Positions 31,207-39,370 of a stretch of DNA of 64,000 bases are shown piece by piece; within the stretch, counting starts at the first letter, position 1; each line of letters opens with the position of its first letter. The translations under genes were made by a program, and so were the position numbers. The notes beneath the pieces are model-generated. The model was not told where the DNA came from. It searched no databases and worked only from the letters and a program-made list of their open reading frames with translations. The stretch comes from Massilia sp. YIM B02763 (GTDB taxonomy: Bacteria > Pseudomonadota > Gammaproteobacteria > Burkholderiales > Burkholderiaceae_D), in NCBI RefSeq assembly GCF_030412015.1, contig NZ_JASNRD010000012.1:1-64000 (forward strand), read 5' to 3'.

Positions 31207-34200
31207 TCCGGATCCGGGATGCCGTCGTCCGGATCGGGGATCGCGTCGTCGAGGAGCGGCGCCAGCTCGGGCATCTCGCCGACCGTCTTCCATTTGTCGA
31301 CGCGCGGATTCCACGCCATGTTCCAGATGCGCGTGCCGGCATCGATGTCGCCGCGCGCCAGCTGCTGGGCCACTTCGTCGACGCCGAACGGCCCGCGCTG
31401 GGCGCCGCCGACGAACAGCTTGTAGCGCGCGGCCGGCGGCGTGGCGCCGACCACGAAGGCGGCCGGGCCCAGCTGCGCCATCGGCACGCCGGGCGCCGCC
31501 GTCCGTGGCGTCCCCGCCACCCCCGTCACCCCTGCTGCGCGCCGTTCCAGCGCCTGGGCGGCGCGCGCCTCGCTGGCCAGGAATTCCGGCTTGATGGCGC
31601 GCTTGTCGACGGCGCGCTCGACTTCCCATCGGTAGGCGTCGCCGGCCGAATCGGGAACGACGTCGGTCCACGCGTCGAGCTGCGCGAGCGCGGCCTCGAC
31701 CTGGGCCGGCGACAGCGTCGGATCGAGCGCCGTCGCGCGCTTGATCCAGGCGTCGTACAGGCGCCGCGCCGTGATGTTGGGCAGCGACGGCGACGGCAGC
31801 TGGGCGCCGGTCTCGTCCACTTCCAGCTTCGGTTCGTACACGCGCAGCTGGTAGTGGCGCATCAGCGCGGCCAGCAGCGCCAGCTGGTGCGGCCCCATCG
31901 CGTTCAGGCGGCGGCGCACGGCCTCGACGATCTGCTCGCGGTAGTACGGCGGCAGGCCGTTGGAGCGGATCGCGTACTCGTTACCGATCTGCAGCCACTC
32001 TCCGGACCCCGGCTCGACCTCGAACAGGTACTGGCCGCGCGGCTGGAACGCCGCCTCGCGGTCTCCCGCATCCTGTTTGCGGCGCAGGACGCCCAGCGCC
32101 ACGGCCTGCAGGAACCAGTCGTAGTCGTCGGCCAGGCGGTTCAGTTCGTCCATCGACGGCGAGATCGGATGGCGGTAGCGCGTCGAATCGAAGTGCACGT
32201 GGGTCGGGATCTTCGGGTTCTCGATCTGGTAGCTGGCGCGCCAGGTCGGCAGGCCGCGCAGGACCGTCATCGGATAGCCGGACAGCTCGATATAGCACAC
32301 GGCCCGTCCCGGCACGCCCGTGTTCACGATCGACACCAGGTCGCCGTGGAAGAAATTGGTCGGCACGGCGGCGCGGATCTCCCCTTCCAGCCGGCGCCAG
32401 GCGACCGGATCGCCCACGCCGATGAAACACTTGAACTGGTCGGCGCCCGGCGTGAACTCGGCCGAGAAGCGCGCGTTCACCCACGGCATGGCGCTGCGGA
32501 TCCATTCGCTGAACACGCGGTGGCGCTCCTGCGGGGGCATTGCGCCGAGGCGGTCGAGCAGCGGGTCCTCGGCGTGTGTCGCCTCCTGGCCCGACAGCTG
32601 CACCTGGGCGCGACGGAACAGCTTGAGCAGCAGGTCGGCGCGATGGCGCTCGTCGCCCAGCTGCGGGAACAGGCGCGCCGAGCCGCCGAATTCCAGCAGC
32701 ACTTCCTCGCTCCACGCGCTGACGTCGCCCGTCAGGCGCACCGGCTCGGGCAGCGTGTCGTCGGCGAGCTTGATCGTCGTCGCATGTTCCTGGCGGGCGT
32801 CGGAGCGCAACTGGCCGATGCGCTGGTCGACGGCGGCCAGCATGGCCTGCACGGCGCGGCGCCCGTCCTGGAACTCGCCGGCCAGTCCGCTCCAGCGCGG
32901 TTGGCCGTGCTCGTCCAGCGATTGCGGATCGCCCAGCCAGGCCGACAGCGACTGCATGACTTCGATCGCCTGGCCGGCCGCCACGGCCAGCAGGTGGAAG
33001 CGCAGGTAGTCGGCGATGTCGCGCTTGAGGTGGTTCATCACCTCGCGCGCCTGGGTGTCCTTGCCGAACAGGCGGCTGGAAGCCTGCGACAGGTTGTTCA
33101 GCGATTCCTCGACCTGGCGCGTGCGCAGCGCGTCGCGCACGTCGCGGTAGCGCTTGCCGTTGCGCTGGGCGTTGGCCAGGTCGCGCTGGGCCAGCCGCGC
33201 CTTCACCTGTTCCAGCAGCGACAGCACGAATTCCAGGCCGCCCTGCTTGCGGTCGTCCAGCAGCATGTACAGGCGGCCGCGCACGTTCAGGCGCAGCTGC
33301 GCCAGCAGTTCCCCCGTATGGCGCTTGATGCGGTCCTCGCTCGTCTCGGCGGTGGCGCCGGCCTCGCGGATGGCGTCGCGTTCCAGGTTCGGCAGCAGCT
33401 CGACGACCTTCTCGCGCCAGACCTTCAGCTCGTAGGACGCCATGATGCGGTCGATCTCCAGCTGCACCTTGCTCTCCACGCGCTCCAGCAGCGAGCGGCC
33501 GTCGCGGTCCAGCAGCAGCATGTCGGTGAGCGCGTATTCCTGGAACGGCCCGACGTCGACGGTGCCCTTGCGGAAGTCCGGGAATTCCGTGAACGGGCGC
33601 TCGCTCATGCCCATCTGCTCGCGCATGAAGGCGTCGCGCTCGTTGTCGGCGGCGCGCCGGGCCGCGGTACCATCGCTGCCCGCCAGGCCGAAGAAGGCCT
33701 TCACCATCAGCGCCGCCAGCTCGTAGGCGCGGATGTCCTCGCGCAGGCTTTGCTGGGTGTCCAGCACGGACTGGCCGAACGCCGAATACACCTTCGAGTA
33801 GGACAGGCGCATGTCGCCGAAGCGGCTCTCCGGCACGCGCGGGTTGTACGGCCCCAGCTTGTGCTGCTGCTGGTTGACGGCCACCGAGCGCTTGCGGTTG
33901 GCAAAGTCGGCCGAGGCGAAATCCTCGAACAGCGTGTCGGCCACCATCTGGTACACGTCCTTGACGTCCAGCGTGGCCTTGTTGGCGAGATTGGCCGTGT
34001 CGACGAAGTACACGTCGTCGAACGGGGCGCCGCGGCCCGTCACGCTGTCCGGCTCCATCCACTGCACCTGCGCGTTCATGTCGCGCATCGTCGTTTCCAG
34101 TTCCATCAGCGTGGCGTAGGCGTTCGCCTCGGTGCGCTCCTTGTTCGCCTTGGCGTAGCCCGAGGGCAGGAACATCACGAGGTCGACCTGGCTGTCCGAC

Positions 34201-34889
34201 ACTTCCTGGCGCGCGATCGCCTTGGCGATCCAGCCCAGGTCGATGGCGCTGCCGGCGCCGGTGCCGCCCGCGTTCGACGCGATGACGACGATGCGGAACT
34301 TCGACGTGTCGACCTGCAGGCCGAGGCGCTGGTAGTTTTCCTTGCGCTCGATGCCGGCATTGCTGCTCAGGGAATTCAGCGCGCCCTTGATGCGGCCGCG
34401 CAGCTTCGGGTATTTGTCGAACAGGTACAGCCGCGCCAGCGCGCGGATCTGGCCCGCGCCCTTGGACGGATCGATGCCCAGCGAGCGCAGCTTCTTGGGC
34501 CGCAGCGGCATCCAGCTTTCGATCAGGGGGAACCGCGCCAGGCTGTCGTCGGACTCGTGGTACTGCGGCAGGTCGAGCGGCTCGACCAGGCGCTCCTCGT
34601 CCGTCAGCTTGACCAGGTCGAACCAAGGGTCCGTGCGCTGCGACTTGCCTTCGTCGATGACGGCGTTCGCGTCCAGGTCGAAGTGCAGGAAGCGCGCCAC
34701 CGGGAAGTCGGCGATCGACTCGACGCGGGTCGGGTGGTGGCGGTTCCATACTTCCGACAGGATGCGGCGGCGGATGCGCATCATGACTTCCATGCCGGTG
34801 CCGCCGGCGCCGATGAACAGCGTCGGGCGCAGGTCGACCTTCAGTTCGTTCTTGCGGTTCAGTGCGGAGGGATCGGGAAAATCTGCCAT
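31203..34889 (-). CDS. Large tubulin/FtsZ-like GTPase with C-terminal GYF-type domain
   Basis: 1228 residues. The N-terminal 400 residues read as a tubulin-superfamily fold: TLFIGAGGTGMEVM (27-32 GAGGTG) in the place of the FtsZ first glycine loop, and NAGGTGAGSAIDLG (206-219) as the T4 nucleotide loop (GGTGxGS). The middle (about 420-1100) is largely helical and unlike FtsZ. The end (about 1150-1215) is a GYF_2-like domain (YKLFVGGAQRGPFGVDEVAQQLARGDIDAGTRIWNMAW), a fold that binds proline-rich peptides; the next gene encodes such a peptide. Such long FtsZ-like proteins (Tubulin_2/FtsZl families) have been linked in published genome-context work with vWA proteins and membrane remodelling. 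Fourth gene of a five-gene operon. Confidence 0.85.
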   Translation of the reverse strand: MADFPDPSALNRKNELKVDLRPTLFIGAGGTGMEVMMRIRRRILSEVWNRHHPTRVESIADFPVARFLHFDLDANAVIDEGKSQRTDPWFDLVKLTDEERLVEPLDLPQYHESDDSLARFPLIESWMPLRPKKLRSLGIDPSKGAGQIRALARLYLFDKYPKLRGRIKGALNSLSSNAGIERKENYQRLGLQVDTSKFRIVVIASNAGGTGAGSAIDLGWIAKAIARQEVSDSQVDLVMFLPSGYAKANKERTEANAYATLMELETTMRDMNAQVQWMEPDSVTGRGAPFDDVYFVDTANLANKATLDVKDVYQMVADTLFEDFASADFANRKRSVAVNQQQHKLGPYNPRVPESRFGDMRLSYSKVYSAFGQSVLDTQQSLREDIRAYELAALMVKAFFGLAGSDGTAARRAADNERDAFMREQMGMSERPFTEFPDFRKGTVDVGPFQEYALTDMLLLDRDGRSLLERVESKVQLEIDRIMASYELKVWREKVVELLPNLERDAIREAGATAETSEDRIKRHTGELLAQLRLNVRGRLYMLLDDRKQGGLEFVLSLLEQVKARLAQRDLANAQRNGKRYRDVRDALRTRQVEESLNNLSQASSRLFGKDTQAREVMNHLKRDIADYLRFHLLAVAAGQAIEVMQSLSAWLGDPQSLDEHGQPRWSGLAGEFQDGRRAVQAMLAAVDQRIGQLRSDARQEHATTIKLADDTLPEPVRLTGDVSAWSEEVLLEFGGSARLFPQLGDERHRADLLLKLFRRAQVQLSGQEATHAEDPLLDRLGAMPPQERHRVFSEWIRSAMPWVNARFSAEFTPGADQFKCFIGVGDPVAWRRLEGEIRAAVPTNFFHGDLVSIVNTGVPGRAVCYIELSGYPMTVLRGLPTWRASYQIENPKIPTHVHFDSTRYRHPISPSMDELNRLADDYDWFLQAVALGVLRRKQDAGDREAAFQPRGQYLFEVEPGSGEWLQIGNEYAIRSNGLPPYYREQIVEAVRRRLNAMGPHQLALLAALMRHYQLRVYEPKLEVDETGAQLPSPSLPNITARRLYDAWIKRATALDPTLSPAQVEAALAQLDAWTDVVPDSAGDAYRWEVERAVDKRAIKPEFLASEARAAQALERRAAGVTGVAGTPRTAAPGVPMAQLGPAAFVVGATPPAARYKLFVGGAQRGPFGVDEVAQQLARGDIDAGTRIWNMAWNPRVDKWKTVGEMPELAPLLDDAIPDPDDGIPDPE

Positions 34890-34915
34890 GGGGTGCTGTC
34901 TCCTGGTTCCTGGTC

Positions 34916-35404
34916 TTAGCGGCGGCCGACGAACAACGCGGCGACGAGGGTGACGACGCCGACCACGACGAGCGGCCCCGTGATCGCCAGCGTCAGGTAC
35001 TTGCTGGCATTGACGATCGCCAGCACGGCCGCCGCCGACAGGAAGGACATGCCGACGAACAGCAGCCAGCCCGCGCTGCCGGCCGACGACGGCGACACGC
35101 GCTTGACCACCAGGTGATGCACGTAGGCGTTACGCACGAAAAAATAAATCACCAGCAGCACGACGATGATCGCCCCGGCAATGGCCATGTCGCGTCCCGA
35201 GGTGTCGCGCAGCGGCGCCGCGCTCGGGTTGGTGGCGCCGCCGGGCGCGATCTCGACCGGCATGTGCGAGGTATCTGGCGCCGTCCTGGGGCCGGCATCG
35301 TCCGGCGTGGTCTGGCCCGGCAATTTGAAACCGGGGTCGGCGGCGGTATCCGGCGCCTGGTGTGATGGTGTTCCCGGCGTCGATGGGCTTGGCGTGGCTT
35401 GCAT
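34916..35404 (-). CDS. Small membrane protein (3 TM) of the tubulin-like operon
   Basis: 162 residues. The first 70 are Pro/Ser/Asp-rich and disordered. Three TM segments follow: AIAGAIIVVLLVIYFFV (about 73-90), WLLFVGMSFLSAAAVLAIV and LTLAITGPLVVVGVVTLVAAL. No family is recognised. GAAGGA lies before the ATG. It sits between the vWA-like gene (21 nt) and the tubulin-like gene (26 nt), so it is part of the same operon and could be a membrane docking partner. Confidence 0.75.
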   Translation of the reverse strand: MQATPSPSTPGTPSHQAPDTAADPGFKLPGQTTPDDAGPRTAPDTSHMPVEIAPGGATNPSAAPLRDTSGRDMAIAGAIIVVLLVIYFFVRNAYVHHLVVKRVSPSSAGSAGWLLFVGMSFLSAAAVLAIVNASKYLTLAITGPLVVVGVVTLVAALFVGRR

Positions 35405-35425
35405 GGTCGTCCTTCGTCGTTGTTG

Positions 35426-36919
35426 TCAGCGGCCCAGCCGGACTTGCGCACCGTCGCGCAGGTCGATCAGCTCGTGGCCGAACAGGGTCGTCTTCAGGCG
35501 GGCCACCTGGTTGCCCGCCTTGTCGTAGATGGGCTGCACGGCGCCCGCGCGCGTGCGCACCGTGCGCAATTCGTCTTCCACCGTCAGGTGCACGCGGCGC
35601 GGCCGTGCATAGGCCCAGGCCGCGGCGGCCCCGGCGGCGAGCAGCGCCAGCGCGGCGCCGATGGCCGCGTACAGCGGCCCCGAGCCGTAGTGCACCCGCA
35701 CCTCGACGGGCAGGCTCGCGCTGGAATCGCGGATCTCGGCGGGCGGCGTGAAGATGTCCGGCAGCGGATCGCCCGGGAACAGCGCCGCCATGCGCGCGCG
35801 GAACGCCTGCGACAGCGCCAGCTTCTGGCCGTGCAGCTGCAATTCGATATGGCCCGGCAGCACGAAGGCGGAGCCGGCGGCCTTGAGCGCGTCGAGCGAC
35901 CAGGTGCCGGGCAGCTGCGCCACCGGCAGCTGCACGCGCGAGACCAGCGGCGCCTGCTTGCCGGGCGCCAGGCGCGCGACGCTGCCGTCTTCCAGCACGA
36001 TGCGGTGGTTGGCGCCGTTCAGCACGGAGCGCGCGCCGACGCTGGCGCCGACGATGGTGTAGGGGTAGATCGTGTTCTCCAGGTTCCAGCGCACGGTGGC
36101 GAAGGGTTCCAGCGCGCCCGGCGCGACGTCGGCGCGCAGCACGCCGTTCGCATCCATCGACATCGCGACGCCGGGCGCGTCCTCGACCCGGCGCGGCACC
36201 AGGCGCACCGTGTCGCGGTCCAGCGGCTTCAGGCGCGCCGGCGGTTCCGTGATCACGCGCTTCACGCGCCCTTCCGCCACCAGCTGGTCGAGCGCCCGCT
36301 CCCCCTCGGCGCCGACGGCGAACACGTACACCATCAGGCCGTTGGCGCGGTAGTGCTCGCCCTGCACGGGCATGCGCAGCGGGAAGGCGAGCGCCTTGGC
36401 GATGGCCGGGCCGCGGTGGATCAGCGCATAGAATTCGCGGTTGCGCTGCGCCGTCGCCTGGTCGTTGTTCGGGCTGTTGCGGTTGTTCGTGAACAGCCAC
36501 ACGAGGCCCGGCTTGCCCTGCAGGACGCCGTCGATGGACGCCGTGACGGCTTCGCCCAGGTCGGTATCGGCCAGCGCCCCGCCCTTCGGCTTCCTGGCCG
36601 TCTCCAGGCCCGCCAGCGCAGCGCGCACGTGCGCGGCCGTGGCGCCGCCCGCCTGCTCCGACAACAGGCCGCGCGGCGACGGCGCGCCGGGCTGCGACTG
36701 GTTGAACGCGGCCAGCACCAGCGCGTCGCCGGGCCGCACGACGCTGTCGACGAGGGCCGCGACGAGCGGCTTGAACGGCGACTTCGGATCGGCATAGAAC
36801 GGCTCCATCCAGCCCGAGTTCTGCACCAGCACCACCTGCGGGATGGCCTGCGCGGGCACGGCGGCGGCCAGGCCCAGCGCCGCCAGCGCGGCCGCGAGGA
36901 AGCGTACGGTACGTGTCAT
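35426..36919 (-). CDS. Exported vWA-like membrane protein of the tubulin-like operon
   Basis: 497 residues. A signal peptide (FLAAALAALGLAAAVPAQA) leads into a Rossmann-like vWA domain (about 25-190): PQVVLVQNSGWM sits at the MIDAS strand but lacks the first Asp of DxSxS, GALADTDLGEAV is at the Thr loop, and LVWLFTNNRN stands where LLTDG is usual. Metal binding is therefore probably lost or altered. A beta-rich region and one TM (YAAIGAALALLAAGAAAAWAYA, about 425) follow, with a short cytosolic tail. Its ATG overlaps the previous stop (ATGA at 36919-36916). vWA proteins are reported partners of FtsZ-like families. Confidence 0.78.
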   Translation of the reverse strand: MTRTVRFLAAALAALGLAAAVPAQAIPQVVLVQNSGWMEPFYADPKSPFKPLVAALVDSVVRPGDALVLAAFNQSQPGAPSPRGLLSEQAGGATAAHVRAALAGLETARKPKGGALADTDLGEAVTASIDGVLQGKPGLVWLFTNNRNSPNNDQATAQRNREFYALIHRGPAIAKALAFPLRMPVQGEHYRANGLMVYVFAVGAEGERALDQLVAEGRVKRVITEPPARLKPLDRDTVRLVPRRVEDAPGVAMSMDANGVLRADVAPGALEPFATVRWNLENTIYPYTIVGASVGARSVLNGANHRIVLEDGSVARLAPGKQAPLVSRVQLPVAQLPGTWSLDALKAAGSAFVLPGHIELQLHGQKLALSQAFRARMAALFPGDPLPDIFTPPAEIRDSSASLPVEVRVHYGSGPLYAAIGAALALLAAGAAAAWAYARPRRVHLTVEDELRTVRTRAGAVQPIYDKAGNQVARLKTTLFGHELIDLRDGAQVRLGR

Positions 36920-38403
36920 GGCGCTTCCAGGTCCCAGCCGCGGATCCGGTTCCAGTCCGGATGGTGCAGCCACAGGCGGCCCGCGTACACGAAGGGCACG
37001 CAGGCGAGCGGACGCGCCAGGCGCGCGACTTCGTCGAGGATGACGTTGCGCCGGCCGATCCACTCCACCGTCGTGCGCGGGATCACGCGGTCGGCCAGCG
37101 CCTCCTCGGCGCGGCCCGTGTACTTGTGGAAGCGCAGCACCAGGCCGCTGGGCTGGGCGCGGTTGTTGTTGAAGCCGCGCAGCAGCGGCAGCACCAGCGC
37201 ATCGTCTTCCATCTGGTCTTCCACGTGTTCGCCGGACCAGGGTTCGTCGACGACGGGGTGGCCGCGCCGGAACAGCAGGTTGGCGAAGCCCAGGCGCGCG
37301 CCGTCGATCGGGGCGCGCTGCGGCGCGGCCACGCCCAGTTCAAGGAAGGAATACGACTGGCCGTCGTGCCCGATCAGCCACATGCGTCCGTCGCGGCTCA
37401 GCGTGGGCCCGCCCAGGTCGAGGCTGGGCAGCCAGGTATCGGGCCAGGCGATCCAGCGCGGCGCCTCGCCCGGACGCCACACCAGCTGGCCTTCGCCGTG
37501 CAGCCAGAACAGCTGGCCGTCGTAGCCGATGGGCCGGGTCCAGCCGGACAGCGGCAACGCGCCGCAATCGTAGGCGGGACCGGGCGAGAAATCGGCGCCC
37601 AGCGTGCACAGTTCCAGCGTGCCGGCGGCGCCGCGCACGAGGCAGCCGATCTGGTGCCGCATCATGCCGGGCGCCGCGGCCACCGGGGCGGCCAGCACGG
37701 CACGCGTGCGGCAGGTTTCGCCGACGGGGTCCATCCACAGGCGGTACAGGCCGCGCGCCGTCGGCACCAGGCCGACCTCGCCGCGCTCGCCTTCGACGGC
37801 CGGCAGCCAGCCGTAGTCGGACGCGCCGAACGCGAGGTCGGCCGCGCCTTCCTCGGGCAGCAGCACGTGCCAGGTCTCGCCCAGCGGGTCCCAGTACTGC
37901 AGCACGCCGCGCGCGGGCGCCAGCGCCAGCAGGCGCTGTTCGTGGAAGCCGAAGGTGGCCGCGGCGAACACGCAGTGGGCGTTCGGCGGCGCCGGCAGCG
38001 TGGCGTCGAAGCGGCCCACGTGCGGCGCCGGCGTGCGTTCCTCCAGGCCCTCGCCCAGCGCCAGCGAGGTCACCGGCAAGCCGTGCGGCACGTGGCGCGG
38101 CAGCAGCGGGTCGGCCCAGGCGCCCCACCAGTCGGGCCGGCGCTCGCGTTCCAGCGCCGGCCGGCGCAGGGGCTGGCCGCACTCCGGACAAAAGGCGAAT
38201 CCTTCGGGATAGACAGGGGCATGCGCGCAGGCCGTCGGCAGCGAGGCGCCGAGCAGGTGCGCGCAATCGGCCACGCGGCCGCGCGCCTGCACGCCGGCCT
38301 GCCAATCGATGCGGCCCAGGCCCGTGCCCGCGGCCAGCACGTAGCCGCTGCCCGCCTCGCGTTCCAGCCAGACGCTGGCTGGCGTTTCCCATCTGTATGC
38401 CAT
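36916..38403 (-). CDS. Zinc-ribbon, beta-rich protein, first gene of the tubulin-like operon
   Basis: 495 residues. Near residues 60-90 a zinc-ribbon-like motif is seen (CAHAP, then CPECGQPL). The rest is a series of short Gly/Trp-rich beta segments (YGWLPAVEGERG, LYRLWMDPVGE, GQLFWLHGEGQLVW, GRMWLIGHDGQSY), suggesting a beta-propeller. No known family is recognised. ATG 38403 is chosen over a GTG three codons upstream because GGTGGAG is correctly spaced for the ATG. No signal peptide, so it is cytosolic. Its 3' end is coupled to the vWA-like gene. Confidence 0.75.
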   Translation of the reverse strand: MAYRWETPASVWLEREAGSGYVLAAGTGLGRIDWQAGVQARGRVADCAHLLGASLPTACAHAPVYPEGFAFCPECGQPLRRPALERERRPDWWGAWADPLLPRHVPHGLPVTSLALGEGLEERTPAPHVGRFDATLPAPPNAHCVFAAATFGFHEQRLLALAPARGVLQYWDPLGETWHVLLPEEGAADLAFGASDYGWLPAVEGERGEVGLVPTARGLYRLWMDPVGETCRTRAVLAAPVAAAPGMMRHQIGCLVRGAAGTLELCTLGADFSPGPAYDCGALPLSGWTRPIGYDGQLFWLHGEGQLVWRPGEAPRWIAWPDTWLPSLDLGGPTLSRDGRMWLIGHDGQSYSFLELGVAAPQRAPIDGARLGFANLLFRRGHPVVDEPWSGEHVEDQMEDDALVLPLLRGFNNNRAQPSGLVLRFHKYTGRAEEALADRVIPRTTVEWIGRRNVILDEVARLARPLACVPFVYAGRLWLHHPDWNRIRGWDLEAP

Positions 38404-38459
38404 TCGCTCCACCGTCGATCGTCAAAAATCGCCCGGTCCACATGCAGGAGGCTGTCGCA

Positions 38460-38489
38460 CAAGGCGCATGGCGGCGTTGCGGCGCCTTG
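38460..38489. other. Hairpin in the leader of the tubulin-like operon
   Basis: CAAGGCGC and GCGCCTTG form an 8-bp perfect stem with a 14-nt loop, in the 204-bp gap between the DUF3828-like gene and the operon's first gene. No T-tract follows on the minus strand, so it is not a plain terminator. It could be an attenuator or operator. Confidence 0.4.
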
Positions 38490-38607
38490 CCCTGCACTTT
38501 TTGCGATAGCCTCGCACATCGGGACCGTTGCGCTTTTGAAATGATATATCCGGCGTCAACGCGACGGCGCGCCGTTCACGAGGTAGCAGCTGGCTGTGCT
38601 TCAGGCA

Positions 38608-39204
38608 TCAAATGACGGGCTGGTCGAGGGAACTTTCGGCGCCTTGCTCGCGCGCCGGGTTCACGTGGCGGATCTTCCAGCTGCCGCCTTCGAGCACCAT
38701 GTCCAGCGCCAGCGTGCGCACCGGCTCGCCGCCGGCGCCCAGCGTGACGATGACGTCGGCGACCCGTTCGCGGCCCAGGGTGCGCTGGTGCACGGTGACG
38801 GCGTGCACCTGGCGGCGCAGCCAGTTGCCGTCGTAGTGCGCGGCCTGCAGGAAGTAGTCGCCGTCCGGCGCCCCACCCGCCTTGCCCGCCTGCGCGTCCC
38901 GCAGGCGCGCCACCAGCTGCGCCGCCAGGTCGCGCGCCACGTAGCCGAGGAAGCGCTCGTGGCGGTCGCTGAGCGGGTCCTGGTCGGCCGCCAGCGTTTC
39001 CAGGTACCAGCCGTAGAATTCCACCGCGACCGCATCCGGCGGCCTGGGCGCGGCCGGCGCCGCCGTCGGCGCGGCGAGCGCGCACCATGCGAGCAGCACC
39101 GAGCACAGGGCCACGGCACTTCTCGCCAATAAGCGAGCAAATAAGCTGGCAAATAAGCCAGCGAATAAGCCAGCGAATAAGAAATTTCCATTTAGAATCA
39201 ACAT
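38608..39204 (-). CDS. Exported small protein, DUF3828-like
   Basis: 198 residues. The signal peptide is unusual: FAGLFAGLFASLFARLLARS is built of four-residue repeats encoded by a 12-bp tandem repeat. The mature domain (AVEFYGWYLETLAADQDPLSDRHERFLGYVARDLAAQL ... DGDYFLQAAHYDGNW ... GGSWKIRHV) resembles the DUF3828 group of small periplasmic proteins, some of which are type VI immunity proteins. This match is by eye. ATG 39204 is chosen as the only start that gives a signal peptide. It is divergent from the M29-like gene. Confidence 0.65.
   Translation of the reverse strand: MLILNGNFLFAGLFAGLFASLFARLLARSAVALCSVLLAWCALAAPTAAPAAPRPPDAVAVEFYGWYLETLAADQDPLSDRHERFLGYVARDLAAQLVARLRDAQAGKAGGAPDGDYFLQAAHYDGNWLRRQVHAVTVHQRTLGRERVADVIVTLGAGGEPVRTLALDMVLEGGSWKIRHVNPAREQGAESSLDQPVI
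39126..39181. repeat. In-frame 12-bp tandem repeat within a signal peptide
   Basis: Four and a half units of a 12-mer close to CGAATAAGCCAG (plus strand) lie inside the DUF3828-like gene. Each unit adds four codons (LFAG/LFAS/LFAR) to the hydrophobic core of the signal peptide. Slippage would change its length without a frameshift. Confidence 0.8.
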
Positions 39205-39334
39205 GATGGCGCTCCCGACAGCATCCACTGTGCAGCAAGGACGGCCCCTGCCCCGTGAGCTGGCGCAAGCGGCGGCCGGCGGGGCGGCGGCGGCGGCGGC
39301 CACGCGCCCGATCGCCCCGGATGGCGCCGGATCG

Positions 39335-39340
39335 TATAAT
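39335..39340 (+). promoter_or_regulatory. TATAAT -10 box of the M29-like gene
   Basis: A consensus TATAAT lies 31 bp before the ATG at 39371, which would give a short leader of about 24 nt. No good -35 (TCGCCC). Confidence 0.45.
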
Positions 39341-39370
39341 GCCGGGCTGTATCCATCCGCCGTTTTCGCC

